DNA of 43,620 bases, taken from NCBI GenBank assembly GCA_021772935.1, contig JAJFLA010000048.1, positions 1-43,620 of the forward strand, read 5' to 3'. Made by a program: the position numbers and the translations under genes. This stretch comes from Gammaproteobacteria bacterium. Its GTDB lineage: Bacteria > Pseudomonadota > Gammaproteobacteria > Xanthomonadales > SZUA-36. This document shows positions 24,587-33,846 of this stretch, one piece after another. The notes under the pieces are model-generated. The model was given only the letters and a program-made list of their open reading frames with translations, did not search any database and was not told the DNA's origin. Position 1 is the first letter of the stretch. Each line of letters starts with the position of its first letter.

Positions 24587-25498
24587 TTAACCTCCTGAAC
24601 TCATTTGCTCATTTGCTCTGAACTGCCGTGCGATGTCCAGCATCTGCTCAACATCCTGAATAAGAAGCCCCAGGCTGCTTGCATCATCACGTTTTTCAAC
24701 CAAGGTGATCCAGCTAGCATGCAAGTTGTTGGCCGCTTTACTGATATTGTCCAGTGATTGCAGTTTGATGGTTTGCTTGAAGGCCAAAACACGTTTGTCA
24801 CTCCAGGAAGATGAGACTTTTGTTGCTGAAACAAACTCTTCGAATATGGGGTTGAGTTGAGCGACTTGAACAATCAGTTGGGCGTCATCTTTCATTTGAT
24901 CTACCAGCGCATTGGTCGCTGCCTTTTGTAAAGCCAACTCACGTTCAATCGCTTCACCGCGTGCCTTGAGCTCAGCATTCAAGGAAGCGTTCTGGTAAGC
25001 ACCCACCACCAGGTTTACCACCGGTCCAATCAGATCACTGATTCTCACACCGGCGATGTTGGATTCGGCGATCCCAGGCCTTAGCTCGGCCATGTTCGTG
25101 ACCAGGTTTTGTGTTGCTTCAGTGATGCCACTGGCATGATCAGCGGTGGTCAAGGCTCTAAGGGCGATAAAATAGGAGCGCAGCATCAATGCGTGTGTAT
25201 TCAAGTTGCGCAGAAGGCTTAATCTCTGTTCAAGCAGTTCGTCGGATGCGGATAAGCGATCTGATCTTTCATCTTCACTAAGAACTGCTCTGGACAAGAG
25301 TAGTTGTGTCGAATTGGCTTCCACCGTTAAGGCAAAGGATTCATCAAGCACGGCAGGAATTGCGTCAATATAGGTGATTCCAGCAGTGGCAAAACTCGCG
25401 CCATTTGAAATATTGGATTGAATACTGGCGCAGGCGCTGAGTAATAAAATGGCCAGAAATGGACCTGTGCGAGCTGCCAGGATTGCGGTTTTGTGCAT
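24587..25498 (-). CDS. Exported lipoprotein of unknown function
   Basis: A 303-residue lipoprotein: hydrophobic signal followed by the lipobox LLSAC with C23 as the acylated residue. The mature part is almost entirely helical, with long amphipathic runs (about 60-120 and 175-290) such as ERELALQKAATNALVDQMKD. Residue +2 is Ala, which does not signal inner-membrane retention, so it probably goes to the outer membrane. GGAG precedes ATG 25498. The spacers are 35 bp from the lipase gene and 3 bp to the coiled-coil gene, so this is one operon. I do not recognise the family. Confidence 0.75.
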   Translation of the reverse strand: MHKTAILAARTGPFLAILLLSACASIQSNISNGASFATAGITYIDAIPAVLDESFALTVEANSTQLLLSRAVLSEDERSDRLSASDELLEQRLSLLRNLNTHALMLRSYFIALRALTTADHASGITEATQNLVTNMAELRPGIAESNIAGVRISDLIGPVVNLVVGAYQNASLNAELKARGEAIERELALQKAATNALVDQMKDDAQLIVQVAQLNPIFEEFVSATKVSSSWSDKRVLAFKQTIKLQSLDNISKAANNLHASWITLVEKRDDASSLGLLIQDVEQMLDIARQFRANEQMSSGG

Positions 25499-25533
25499 GT
25501 TGCTGACTCCTTCTACGTGTTTGTGTGCCTGCC

Positions 25534-27627
25534 TCAGATTAACTTTTTGCGAGCACCATCAAGCAAACCCACATAATCTTCTGCGGCATGGTCTTTTACT
25601 GTTTCAAGACTGATGTTCTTGAATTGATCTGGACTGAAAACCAGCGCGTCAAATTTCTTCAACCAGGAGGAAGGGTTCTTATGTAATCGAGCAAATGAAT
25701 CGAAATACCAGGTCTCTCCAGCATGCTCATAACCCATGGCTTCTGGTGGCATACGAGGCACGATATCGCGATTATTGATGGTACGATATAACTGCCCGTG
25801 GAATTGCTGGTTTAGCCACATCGACATCGCTTCATTGCCGACGGCAGGTTGACCGATGGTGTAAATACCACCCATTGAAGGCGATGCCACATGATTGCGA
25901 ATCGCACTATTGATGTGCTCATCGATCTCGTCTGTCTGCTCATGGGTTTCTCGTTGTGTCCGCAATGTGCTCAGGTGTTCATGACTTGTTCGCTTTTCCG
26001 AAGTCCACTGCAGTTGGAACCTGGCGGCGGCCAAAACGGCTAATGCACCACCCAGGCTGTGCCCTGTGAACCAGATTGTTCTTGGCCGGTCACTGAGTTT
26101 ACGTTGCTCTGTGACGAGTAATGGCCACACATCATCGAGTGCATCCAAAAATCCCTTGTGGATATGTGCCTGTGGAATAGCATCGATCCAACCGATTGAA
26201 GTCAATTTGAACTGGGCATCGGTGATGAAATCAGCAGGAGCTTTCGGCTCTGTGCCACGGAAACTGACAATAATAATTTCGTCGTTGGCAGCGATAAAAC
26301 ACTGCGTGTTGTTTTCATCCAGAAAGTTGAAGTGAAATAGTCCCCGTGCTTTGCACTGTGATTCAACGGTGGCGGCATCCAGGTACGCCAGCTGTGCGGC
26401 GGACGCCAGCCAATAGGCATTGTCCGGCTCAAACGAGGTACCGAAGGGTTTGAATCCCGGCATCCCGGTTACATATTGGTCCGGTAGCATTCCAGCCACG
26501 GTGCGGGTGCCTGCAGGTGCGGCATTTGGTGCATTTTCCGTTTTTGAGGGTCCGGTGCCAGGTATCGCACCCTGACCGGTTTCAGGGTTCATGGATGAGC
26601 GTAAGTTGACCAACTTATTTAAAATGTCGAACCAGAAGGGTGCACCCATTGAAATGGCAAACGCAGTTAATACCCAACCCAACAGACTATATATCCACCA
26701 GTTGAAACTCCTTGATTCATCCGTCCACCCAAGCAGAGGTGTCATTTTGAATACATCGGATTTGAGTGCGGGAATCTGGCACAGGATATTGTCCTTATTA
26801 ACATCCAGAGTGCAGTCAACCGCGCCTTCTTTGGTTTTCTGTGATGCAAGTTGTACCAGTTCAGCTCTTATTTCGGAGTCACTTGAAAGCTTGGATACTA
26901 TGGTGATGGTGTTGGCGTTGACTGCAATGGCAATAGCCAACCCAGAAAAAAAGATTCGTGGTGCCAAGCGTTTTTTGAACCAGCCAATTGAGCGGTCTGT
27001 TGACTCCTTGTACCAGTCTTCAACATGCTTGATGAATTGATCGGTCTGGCCGTTGGAACGATGCCAGAATCTTTGCAGGATTTCAGCAATATGCTCACCA
27101 ACCTGTTGTGTACTGAGTGACCCCGCTTGCAAGACTGCAGCTTTATCCTCGTGTTTATCTAAGGCCTTTATGATGTTTTCGGGTAGAAGTCTATATTCCA
27201 CCAATGAAGGCGCAAGTTGAAAGCGGTCAATGGTGTCATCCAGAACAAATGACAGAAAAGCTTTGGCAAACCTTTCCTTTTCAATGTGGGAGGGCCAGCG
27301 TCTCTTGCCTTTTACCTCGGGACTTAGTCCGAGTACCGGAGATGAAACGATAACAACCAGCCAGTGAAAGGCCTTTTTGATGATGTGCGGCTTGATGTCA
27401 GATTTTGGAAGATTACTATGCAGCAGGTTCATCTCTGCATTGGCATAAAGCTCATTGGCCAAATCAACTCTGCCAAAAAATAAATTACTGACGACTCGAT
27501 GCAGGTTTTCACCACGTAGGCCGGTACGATGGGTGATCAATCCGGTCCATGCAGAACAAATTAAACTTAAGGTCAGAAAGACCAGTACCAGACCGATACC
27601 TGCTTCAAGAATTCCGACAATTTCCAT
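25534..27627 (-). CDS. Class 3 lipase fused to an N-terminal membrane domain of unknown function
   Basis: A 697-residue two-part protein. The N-terminal part (about 1-345) has membrane segments at ~3-27, ~225-245 and ~312-335. Its motifs, LTLSLICSAWTGLI near the start and GWVLTAFAISMGAPFWFDIL followed by NKLVNLR at the end, recall a conserved bacterial membrane family of unknown function. A Pro/Ala linker (~346-385) leads to an alpha/beta-hydrolase lipase_3 domain (~400-640) with nucleophile elbow GHSLGG (S524), D621 (NNRDIVPRMP) and H635 (GYEHAGETWYF); VSFRGTEP is the expected oxyanion-strand motif. Predicted to hydrolyse acylglycerols or phospholipids near the membrane. ATG 27627 is used (GGGGG upstream); ATG 27639 is an alternative. 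First gene of the four-gene set. Confidence 0.82.
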   Translation of the reverse strand: MEIVGILEAGIGLVLVFLTLSLICSAWTGLITHRTGLRGENLHRVVSNLFFGRVDLANELYANAEMNLLHSNLPKSDIKPHIIKKAFHWLVVIVSSPVLGLSPEVKGKRRWPSHIEKERFAKAFLSFVLDDTIDRFQLAPSLVEYRLLPENIIKALDKHEDKAAVLQAGSLSTQQVGEHIAEILQRFWHRSNGQTDQFIKHVEDWYKESTDRSIGWFKKRLAPRIFFSGLAIAIAVNANTITIVSKLSSDSEIRAELVQLASQKTKEGAVDCTLDVNKDNILCQIPALKSDVFKMTPLLGWTDESRSFNWWIYSLLGWVLTAFAISMGAPFWFDILNKLVNLRSSMNPETGQGAIPGTGPSKTENAPNAAPAGTRTVAGMLPDQYVTGMPGFKPFGTSFEPDNAYWLASAAQLAYLDAATVESQCKARGLFHFNFLDENNTQCFIAANDEIIIVSFRGTEPKAPADFITDAQFKLTSIGWIDAIPQAHIHKGFLDALDDVWPLLVTEQRKLSDRPRTIWFTGHSLGGALAVLAAARFQLQWTSEKRTSHEHLSTLRTQRETHEQTDEIDEHINSAIRNHVASPSMGGIYTIGQPAVGNEAMSMWLNQQFHGQLYRTINNRDIVPRMPPEAMGYEHAGETWYFDSFARLHKNPSSWLKKFDALVFSPDQFKNISLETVKDHAAEDYVGLLDGARKKLI

Positions 27628-28120
27628 ATTAACCCCCACGCGATAATGTGATTACATCTGTGCAGGAGTGTTTCTGTGTCCGTGATTCCAGAACGGATCC
27701 GAACCCCCGCCCAAATACAATTTAAACGCAGTAATCGTTAGGTGCTTTCGATTATTGCTGTTCGTTCATTCTTTGCGACACTGGGACCGTTTGAGATTTT
27801 ATGGTCTTTTTCTTTTTATTTCTTATTCTTTTCAAGAATAATTTAGCACAAAAAACGTTTTAAATGTATGCGCTTAGTGTAAATTATTTGATAAACAAGG
27901 CTAATGCCTACCACCAATTATGACACTCGAAATATGTAGAGCACTCCTTATTACCTTTTGTGGTGCAAATAATTTGACGACAAAACAAAAAGGGCTCGAT
28001 ACAATTTAACAAGCAGTGGACGGGTTGAATGAGCTGAGGGGGCATGACTGAGTGCAGACGATATATATCACTCAGTTTCAATCAATTAATGGGCGTTAAT
28101 TATGCTAAGCAGACAGGATA
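27628..28120. promoter_or_regulatory. Divergent promoter region between lipase set and ureohydrolase gene
   Basis: AT-rich spacer of about 490 bp. Two dyads are visible: an 8-bp stem ttattctt / aagaataa with a 3-base loop (27823-27841), and a longer-spaced perfect dyad actgagtg (28047-28054) / cactcagt (28069-28076) with 14 bases between, which lies 45 bp before the ureohydrolase start and could be an operator. No gene remnant was recognised. Confidence 0.35.
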
Positions 28121-28963
28121 ATGGTCACAGGGTTTAAGTCACCGGATAAGCTCAGGGCAAATGATGTTGCCTTAATTGGCTTAATGTCCGATGGTAACTC
28201 GAGTTTTTTAGCTGGAGCAGCTACAGCGCCAGTAACCATTCGTCAGGCACTCCACAGCGGGTCCAGTAACCTTGGCTCCGAGTTGGGCGTCGATCTGGAT
28301 CACAACCCCCGTTTTGTTGATACCGGTGACAGGCAGATTGCCAACGTGACGGAAAGCTTTTTGACGATAGAGACGCATATCAATGAAATCCTCGCGCGTG
28401 GTGCTTTGCCGCTGGTGCTGGGAGGGGATCATGCGATTACTTACCCTGTCATGCGCGCCATGTGTAAGGCAAATGGTCCACTTAGTATTCTGCACTTTGA
28501 TGCCCATCCAGACTTATATGATGACTACGACGGCAACCCATTTTCCCACGCCAGTCCCTTTGCGCGAATTATGGAACAGGGTTTAGCTCGTCGTCTGGTG
28601 CAGGTGGGTATCCGCACCCTTAATCAGCACCAGCGTGAACAGGTTACACGCTTCGGTGTTGAGGTTCATGAGATGAAAACACTTGACCTTGCTTCAATTG
28701 GCAGAGATTTTGATGGCCCTGTTTATATCAGCTTTGATATGGACGCCCTGGATCCTGCCTGTGCACCCGGTGTCTCCCACCATGAGCCCGGGGGGCTATC
28801 AGTGAGAGAGGTGTTGGATGTCATCCAGCGCTTGTCCTGCCGCATTGTTGGTGCAGATATCGTCGAGTACAACCCAAGGCGTGATATCAATGATATGACT
28901 GCGATGGTGGCAGCAAAACTGGTCAAGGAAATCGCAGGCAAAATGCTGCAAAGCAATGCTTGA
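28121..28963 (+). CDS. Ureohydrolase (agmatinase/arginase family)
   Basis: A binuclear manganese hydrolase of 280 residues that cleaves a guanidino group to give urea. The metal ligands are all present: H104 in GGDH, D127-x-H129-x-x-x/D131 in FDAHPD, and D206/D208 in SFDMDALDP. The segment GNPFSHASPFARI resembles the agmatinase S-H-G-T-P-F loop, so agmatine (or guanidinobutyrate) is likelier than arginine. The expected route would be agmatine to putrescine plus urea. An AGGA lies very close to ATG 28121, so the exact start is slightly uncertain. The gene is alone, convergent with the DUF885 gene, and may be controlled by the dyad at 28047-28076. Confidence 0.85.
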   Translation: MVTGFKSPDKLRANDVALIGLMSDGNSSFLAGAATAPVTIRQALHSGSSNLGSELGVDLDHNPRFVDTGDRQIANVTESFLTIETHINEILARGALPLVLGGDHAITYPVMRAMCKANGPLSILHFDAHPDLYDDYDGNPFSHASPFARIMEQGLARRLVQVGIRTLNQHQREQVTRFGVEVHEMKTLDLASIGRDFDGPVYISFDMDALDPACAPGVSHHEPGGLSVREVLDVIQRLSCRIVGADIVEYNPRRDINDMTAMVAAKLVKEIAGKMLQSNA

Positions 28964-29016
28964 TGAGCAGCTCCTTTCCCGAAAAATATATTCGGTGACG
29001 ACCCAGGATATGCTAT

Positions 29017-30885
29017 TCAGGCAGAATCAGCCTTTTTCACCTTGATATAGGCATCAATAACATCTTCCAAAACCTGCATGGGCACGGCGCCATTTTTCAA
29101 AACCGCATCGTGAAATTCCCGGATATCATAGTCTTCGCCCAGTTGTTCCCGGGCACGCTGGCGGAGGTCGAGTATGGTCAGCATTCCAATTTTGTACGAT
29201 AACGCTTGTCCGGGAAGTACATAGTAGCGTTTGATCTGACGTTCGATATCGGCGGGCGCCATGGGTGTGTTGGCAGTCATGTACTCAATGCTTTTTTCGA
29301 GCGGCCATTGCTTTGCGTGCATACCGGTGTCTACTACCAATCGTACTGCTCTTTTCATTTCCTCCGCCAGGCGACCGAAATTACGCATTGGCATACCTTC
29401 ATACAACCCGGCCTCGTAGGCCAGACGTTCGGAGTAGAGTGCCCAGCCTTCTGAGTAAGCGCTGTAACCACCAAACATGCGGAATTTGGGTATGCCTTGC
29501 AACTCCTGCTGAATCGCGATCTGGAAATGATGGCCCGGTGCGCCTTCGTGGTAGGCGAGGGAATTCATGATGTGTTTTTGCACCGCGTTCATGTTTTTTT
29601 GATTGATGTAATAAATTCCCGGTCGTGAGCCATCGGGAGACGGTCGGTTATAAAACGCCGTCGACGCGCCATCTTCACGCCACGGTTCGACCCGTCGGAC
29701 CTCCAGTGGTGCCTTTGGCAGTACATTGAAATAATCATCGGCAATGTCGTATATGCCCTCGATCAGAGCGGTTGCTTCACGTATATATTCTTCGCGGCCT
29801 GCCGTGGTGTTTTCGTAGTAGTTCTCAGGGTTATTTCTCACATACTCAAAGAACGCCTTAAGGTCACCTGCAAAACCGACCTCAGCCATGATCTGTTGCA
29901 TTTCGGCGCGGATACGATTGACTTCCGCGAGTCCCAGTTGGTGGATTTCATCAACCGGTCGTACCACGGTTGTCCAGTTCTGAATACGATTGGCATAAAA
30001 TGCTTTGCCTTCGGGCAAATTCCATATGCCATGGTTGTTATCGGCAATCGCCTGCAAGCGCTGAAGCTCGACAATAAGCATCTGGTAACCCTGACGAAAC
30101 GGGCCACTGAGTGCATTGGCCGCATCATTTAACAAAATTGCACTCTCTTCCGAATCCAGTTCAAGCAGTGCCAACTTGTTGCGGAAATCTGCCAGCAATA
30201 TGCCATCTTCAGCAGCTTCTTCAAATGGTGCACCCTTCAACATGTTTTGTGCGGCTGGCATCACCTTTGGGTACACCATCATGGGTGGAATTACACCAAT
30301 TGATTCACCCTGACGTAATTGTTCCACAATCTGTTGTAAAACGGTCTTGATACCAGCCAGTCTGGATATGTAATTTTCGGCGTCCTGGCTGGTTTCGATT
30401 TTATGTATGTTTTGCAGAAAGGTAGGCAGGTTGGACGAAATATCATCCATCTGTGAGATCGCATAATTATGGTGCCGCCACTTAAAATTACGTAAGGATC
30501 GTTGTTGGTCATATTCAAAGATGCGGTAACTCATCTTTGATGTATCACTCAGCGCGGCGTAGTCAAATTCCCCATGCAGACGTTCCAGGTCTGCTGCAGT
30601 CTGTTGATTCTGTGTTTGAGCGTACTCGTCTGAATAATCATCCCAACGACCATAGTCTTCGGTCTTGCGACCCAGGTACGCCTGAAACTCCGGACTTTGA
30701 CTGACGTCGCGTTCAAAAATTTCATCAAAAAATGCAGCCAGACGTTGATCTTCCTGATCCGGACTAACCGTTGTGACGGGCAGGTTAGAGTGCGCATCAG
30801 AGGTTTCGGTACTGCGCTCACAGGCACATAGAAACAAGGCAAGTAGCAACAGGATCAATGACTTGAAAAGATTAACAGGTTTCAT
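29017..30885 (-). CDS. DUF885 family lipoprotein, putative zinc metallohydrolase
   Basis: A 622-residue exported lipoprotein: signal LILLLLALFLCAC with a lipobox-type LCAC (Cys about 22). The DUF885 signature is HEGAPGHHFQ beginning at residue ~446, an HExxH-like zinc site (H-E-x-x-P-G-H-H), followed by YSEGWALYSERLAYEAG, with another conserved Glu. Many family members are predicted peptidases or carboxyl hydrolases of unknown substrate. Start ATG 30885 makes a compact lipoprotein signal; ATG 30900 adds MDKPR. SD is weak for both. Convergent with the ureohydrolase gene, with about 50 bp between stops. Confidence 0.85.
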   Translation of the reverse strand: MKPVNLFKSLILLLLALFLCACERSTETSDAHSNLPVTTVSPDQEDQRLAAFFDEIFERDVSQSPEFQAYLGRKTEDYGRWDDYSDEYAQTQNQQTAADLERLHGEFDYAALSDTSKMSYRIFEYDQQRSLRNFKWRHHNYAISQMDDISSNLPTFLQNIHKIETSQDAENYISRLAGIKTVLQQIVEQLRQGESIGVIPPMMVYPKVMPAAQNMLKGAPFEEAAEDGILLADFRNKLALLELDSEESAILLNDAANALSGPFRQGYQMLIVELQRLQAIADNNHGIWNLPEGKAFYANRIQNWTTVVRPVDEIHQLGLAEVNRIRAEMQQIMAEVGFAGDLKAFFEYVRNNPENYYENTTAGREEYIREATALIEGIYDIADDYFNVLPKAPLEVRRVEPWREDGASTAFYNRPSPDGSRPGIYYINQKNMNAVQKHIMNSLAYHEGAPGHHFQIAIQQELQGIPKFRMFGGYSAYSEGWALYSERLAYEAGLYEGMPMRNFGRLAEEMKRAVRLVVDTGMHAKQWPLEKSIEYMTANTPMAPADIERQIKRYYVLPGQALSYKIGMLTILDLRQRAREQLGEDYDIREFHDAVLKNGAVPMQVLEDVIDAYIKVKKADSA

Positions 30886-30976
30886 TCTTGGTTTGTCCAT
30901 TTAACAAAGCGGGTTGAGGACGACAAGCATAGACGACAAAAGGGGCTGAGAGCCATCAACGGGTAGCCCCATTTCC

Positions 30977-31897
30977 TTATAATTTAGCCCGGAAACGTGC
31001 GTCGGAAATCTTGCCCAGACGGCTTTCGCGCCAGATCATCAGGATATTCGAGCAGATAACAACAGCGGCACCTGCAATTACGGTAGGCAGTGGCCATTCG
31101 TTCCAGATCATCCAGCCAAACAACGTCGCCCAGACGATACCGCTGTAGTTAAATACCGTAACAATGGAGGCCCGGGCGTTGCGAAAAGCGATGGAAAGAA
31201 ACCATTGGGCAGCAGCCCCGGATAAACCAACACCGATCAATAGCGGGATCTCGGCCATCGTGGGCCTGACCGCTATGAATGGTAGTGGTAATGCGGTAAG
31301 AAAAGTGCCGATGATAAAAAAGTAGAAGCTTATCGTCTCGGGGCTTTCGTAGCGGCTGAGATAGCGCAATATGATCTGCAGCGTCGCATGCATGAGTGAA
31401 GCACACAGTGCGACCATAATGCCCAATGTGTACGCCTCGCCAGAAGGGTGCGACATGATGACGACGCCGATGAAACCTATGGCGACGGCGGCCCACCGGT
31501 AGGGTCCTACGGACTCTTTCAGGAAAATCACAGCGAGAACCGGGATGAACAATGACGAAGTAAATAGCAAAACGGTCGTATCAGCCATTGGCATTAGGGA
31601 GAATGCGGCGAAGGTGGTAATAAGGCTGATCGTACCGAGGACAGCCCGAATTCCAACTAAAGCGGGTTTGCTACGGAGTACGAGAATTTCACGTCGGCCG
31701 AATGCGAATACCATAATAAGAAATGGCATGCTTGCGATCAGATTACGATAGAAAGCGATTTCTATGACCGAGTGGTTCTCACTGAGTAATTTGGCAAACA
31801 TGCTCATTACTGTGAACATGAAAAACGCACCCGTTGCGGCGCTCATGCCCAGTACGACACGCTCTTGATGAGCGGGTGTTGCTTCTTCTTTCGACAT
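30977..31897 (-). CDS. EamA/DMT family transporter
   Basis: Inner-membrane exporter of the drug/metabolite superfamily, 306 residues with ten hydrophobic segments arranged as two EamA repeats (roughly 17-150 and 160-290). Typical points are the conserved FYRNLIASMPFLIMVFAFG in the first repeat, the GVVIMSHPSGE end of the first half, and a short charged C-terminus (RESRLGKISDARFRAKL). Substrate not predictable. Same direction as the DUF885 gene, 91 bp before it, so they may be co-transcribed. Confidence 0.85.
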   Translation of the reverse strand: MSKEEATPAHQERVVLGMSAATGAFFMFTVMSMFAKLLSENHSVIEIAFYRNLIASMPFLIMVFAFGRREILVLRSKPALVGIRAVLGTISLITTFAAFSLMPMADTTVLLFTSSLFIPVLAVIFLKESVGPYRWAAVAIGFIGVVIMSHPSGEAYTLGIMVALCASLMHATLQIILRYLSRYESPETISFYFFIIGTFLTALPLPFIAVRPTMAEIPLLIGVGLSGAAAQWFLSIAFRNARASIVTVFNYSGIVWATLFGWMIWNEWPLPTVIAGAAVVICSNILMIWRESRLGKISDARFRAKL

Positions 31898-32030
31898 CTT
31901 TGACTGTTCGCTGATCTTTAGTTTGAGAGGATCACTGGGACCCTGGATCAGACAATTTTATCAATAAAGTGACGGCAGGGTAGTTCAGTGTTTCGAGCAG
32001 GTAATTTGAGGAAAATGTATCCGGCCCTCT

Positions 32031-32438
32031 TTAACGCAGGGCTTCCCGCGCCAGCTTTATAAACATATAGAAGCTAACAAATGGTAACGCAATGATGTAA
32101 GCCAGGGCGATGAAAGGTGCGGCAAGAAAGAGGCCCACATTCTTTGCAAAGAGCCCTGTTGATGTGAATTTTCTGGTTGCCATTGGGTGTGTCTTTGCAA
32201 AAGCCTCATAAGCCAATTTCGCAAACTGGTAGAGGCCGATGAACGGCAGCGCAATGATATAGCCCAATGCAATAAAAGGTGCTGCGATGAACATTCCGGT
32301 GGTCTTAACCGGAACGCGAGCTTCCTTACTTTTCAGAGCAGTAATGACTTCATAACCTTTGTCAAAGAGGGCTCTCTCGAAATTGTGCCCAAAAACTGCT
32401 TCATTGTTCATGACCAGGACTTGTAGTTTAGTGTTCAT
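32031..32438 (-). CDS. Small membrane protein with internal duplication
   Basis: A 135-residue protein not matched to any family I know. The N-terminal 45 residues are soluble (LQVLVMNNEAVFGHNFERAL). Then two near-identical ~33-residue units follow: GMFIAAPFIALGYIIALPF at 48-66 and GLFLAAPFIALAYIIALPF at 102-120, each continuing into a matching (F/I)-x-K-L-A-x-E-A amphipathic end. Each unit is probably one membrane hairpin or single span. AAGGAG lies before ATG 32438. It sits alone between the EamA transporter and the SIMPL protein genes. Confidence 0.75.
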   Translation of the reverse strand: MNTKLQVLVMNNEAVFGHNFERALFDKGYEVITALKSKEARVPVKTTGMFIAAPFIALGYIIALPFIGLYQFAKLAYEAFAKTHPMATRKFTSTGLFAKNVGLFLAAPFIALAYIIALPFVSFYMFIKLAREALR

Positions 32439-32827
32439 GATTTGCTCCTTGCTCTTGTTTAACTCCTTTCAATTATATAAATGCAAACTACGTGCCAGCA
32501 AATTCGCCAGTGCAAAAAAAGGCATGTAAAGATATTAAAATCAATTAGATAGAGTTATAGAGTGGGCTGGAAAGTGTTTTTAACAGACGTGAATTTGAAC
32601 TCTGAAGTATATGATTTATATACTAAAAATACTTCAAAACAATATATTATTCATTGAATTCATAGACATAGACCTTGGGTGGTATGTATATATTTTATGT
32701 GCGGTCTTATCCGTGCGACCCTATCACTGGGTCAGAAACAATTTAAGGGTTTACGTCTAGCCGACCATTTAATTGCTTGAGCCATGTTTGCGGTGTCATG
32801 TATACAGATCCCAATTTGCCCTCAATC
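32439..32827. other. AT-rich spacer
   Basis: About 390 bp upstream of the duplicated membrane protein gene. It must contain its promoter, but several TATA-like stretches (around 32600-32700) prevent a specific call. No RNA gene, repeat or pseudogene seen. Confidence 0.35.
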
Positions 32828-33571
32828 CTATTGCTCTATCGCAAATGAAACATTTACGGTTACCTTGTAGGTGTTTTCTCCTATGGCGACAGGTACTGCC
32901 TTAGCTGAACGGAGCATGGTCATCTCTGCTCTTGCCATGGGCATGGGACGTGGACTGAATGATTGCTCGGAAACCTCCAATAATTTACCGGTCTTCACAC
33001 CTGCGGCTTTGGCCAGAGTTTTGGCCTTGCTGATGGCATCTTTCATGGCCTTGATACGGGCTTGAGTGATCGCGGCAGATGGGTCCTCATTACTTAATAC
33101 GAAACTTCCACCTTCGTTGACCCCGAGTCTGACTGATTTATCCAGAATACGGCCAAGTGCACTGATGTCCCGCACCCGCACGGTCAGACCGTTGCGTACG
33201 GTGTAAGCGATGATTCGTGGTGTTTCGCTGCTCGTAGATGATTTGGGGGATGGACGGCTATATTTGGGTTGAATTGAAAAACCTGAGGTTTGAAGATCGC
33301 GCGGTTCTATACCTTCTGCTTTCATTGCGGTGAGCACGTCGTGCATGGCGGACGAGCTGGCCTCCAATGCATCATGTGCGGTCTCTGCCTCCCGCCTTAC
33401 CGTTAATGCAAGGACAGCCATGTCCGGCACAAGATCAACGCTACCTTGTCCCGTAACCAGAATACGAGGATATGGGCCCTGCTCATCAGACCAGGCGACA
33501 GCGCTTGTGATCAATAGGTAAAGAGTGATGACAAGCAAGACTAACTGTTTGATGTTCAATAGTTTGCTCAT
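32828..33571 (-). CDS. SIMPL domain-containing (DUF541) periplasmic protein
   Basis: A 247-residue exported protein with a signal peptide (about 8-28, LVLLVITLYLLITSAVA). The SIMPL/DUF541 domain follows: ILVTGQGSVDLVPDMAVLAL is the standard first strand of the family, and later LGRILDKSVRLGVNEGG and the KDAISKAKTLAKAAGVKTGK helix are typical. Members include YggE of E. coli, associated with oxidative stress tolerance, but no enzymatic activity is established. SD GAAGG precedes ATG 33571. Confidence 0.85.
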   Translation of the reverse strand: MSKLLNIKQLVLLVITLYLLITSAVAWSDEQGPYPRILVTGQGSVDLVPDMAVLALTVRREAETAHDALEASSSAMHDVLTAMKAEGIEPRDLQTSGFSIQPKYSRPSPKSSTSSETPRIIAYTVRNGLTVRVRDISALGRILDKSVRLGVNEGGSFVLSNEDPSAAITQARIKAMKDAISKAKTLAKAAGVKTGKLLEVSEQSFSPRPMPMARAEMTMLRSAKAVPVAIGENTYKVTVNVSFAIEQ

Positions 33572-33846
33572 AACGATACCTTCATTGGTTTTACTACTTG
33601 ATCAACATACAACATAAATAACAAAAATGTCGATAGACTCATTACTTTTCTTTCACCGCGTAAAAAATGGCCTTATTCAGAGGCTCCCTGGTCCATATGT
33701 GCACATACAGCCTGATTATTTGTGGCCGCGAAGAGCCAAAATTAACTGATCCAGATCAACTTGTTTTTCATTGAAAGGGTTCAGAATTACTGTGGGTGAG
33801 TGTCAAATACCTTCCTGAGCTATTGGCGATAAAGGAGAGATCGGGT

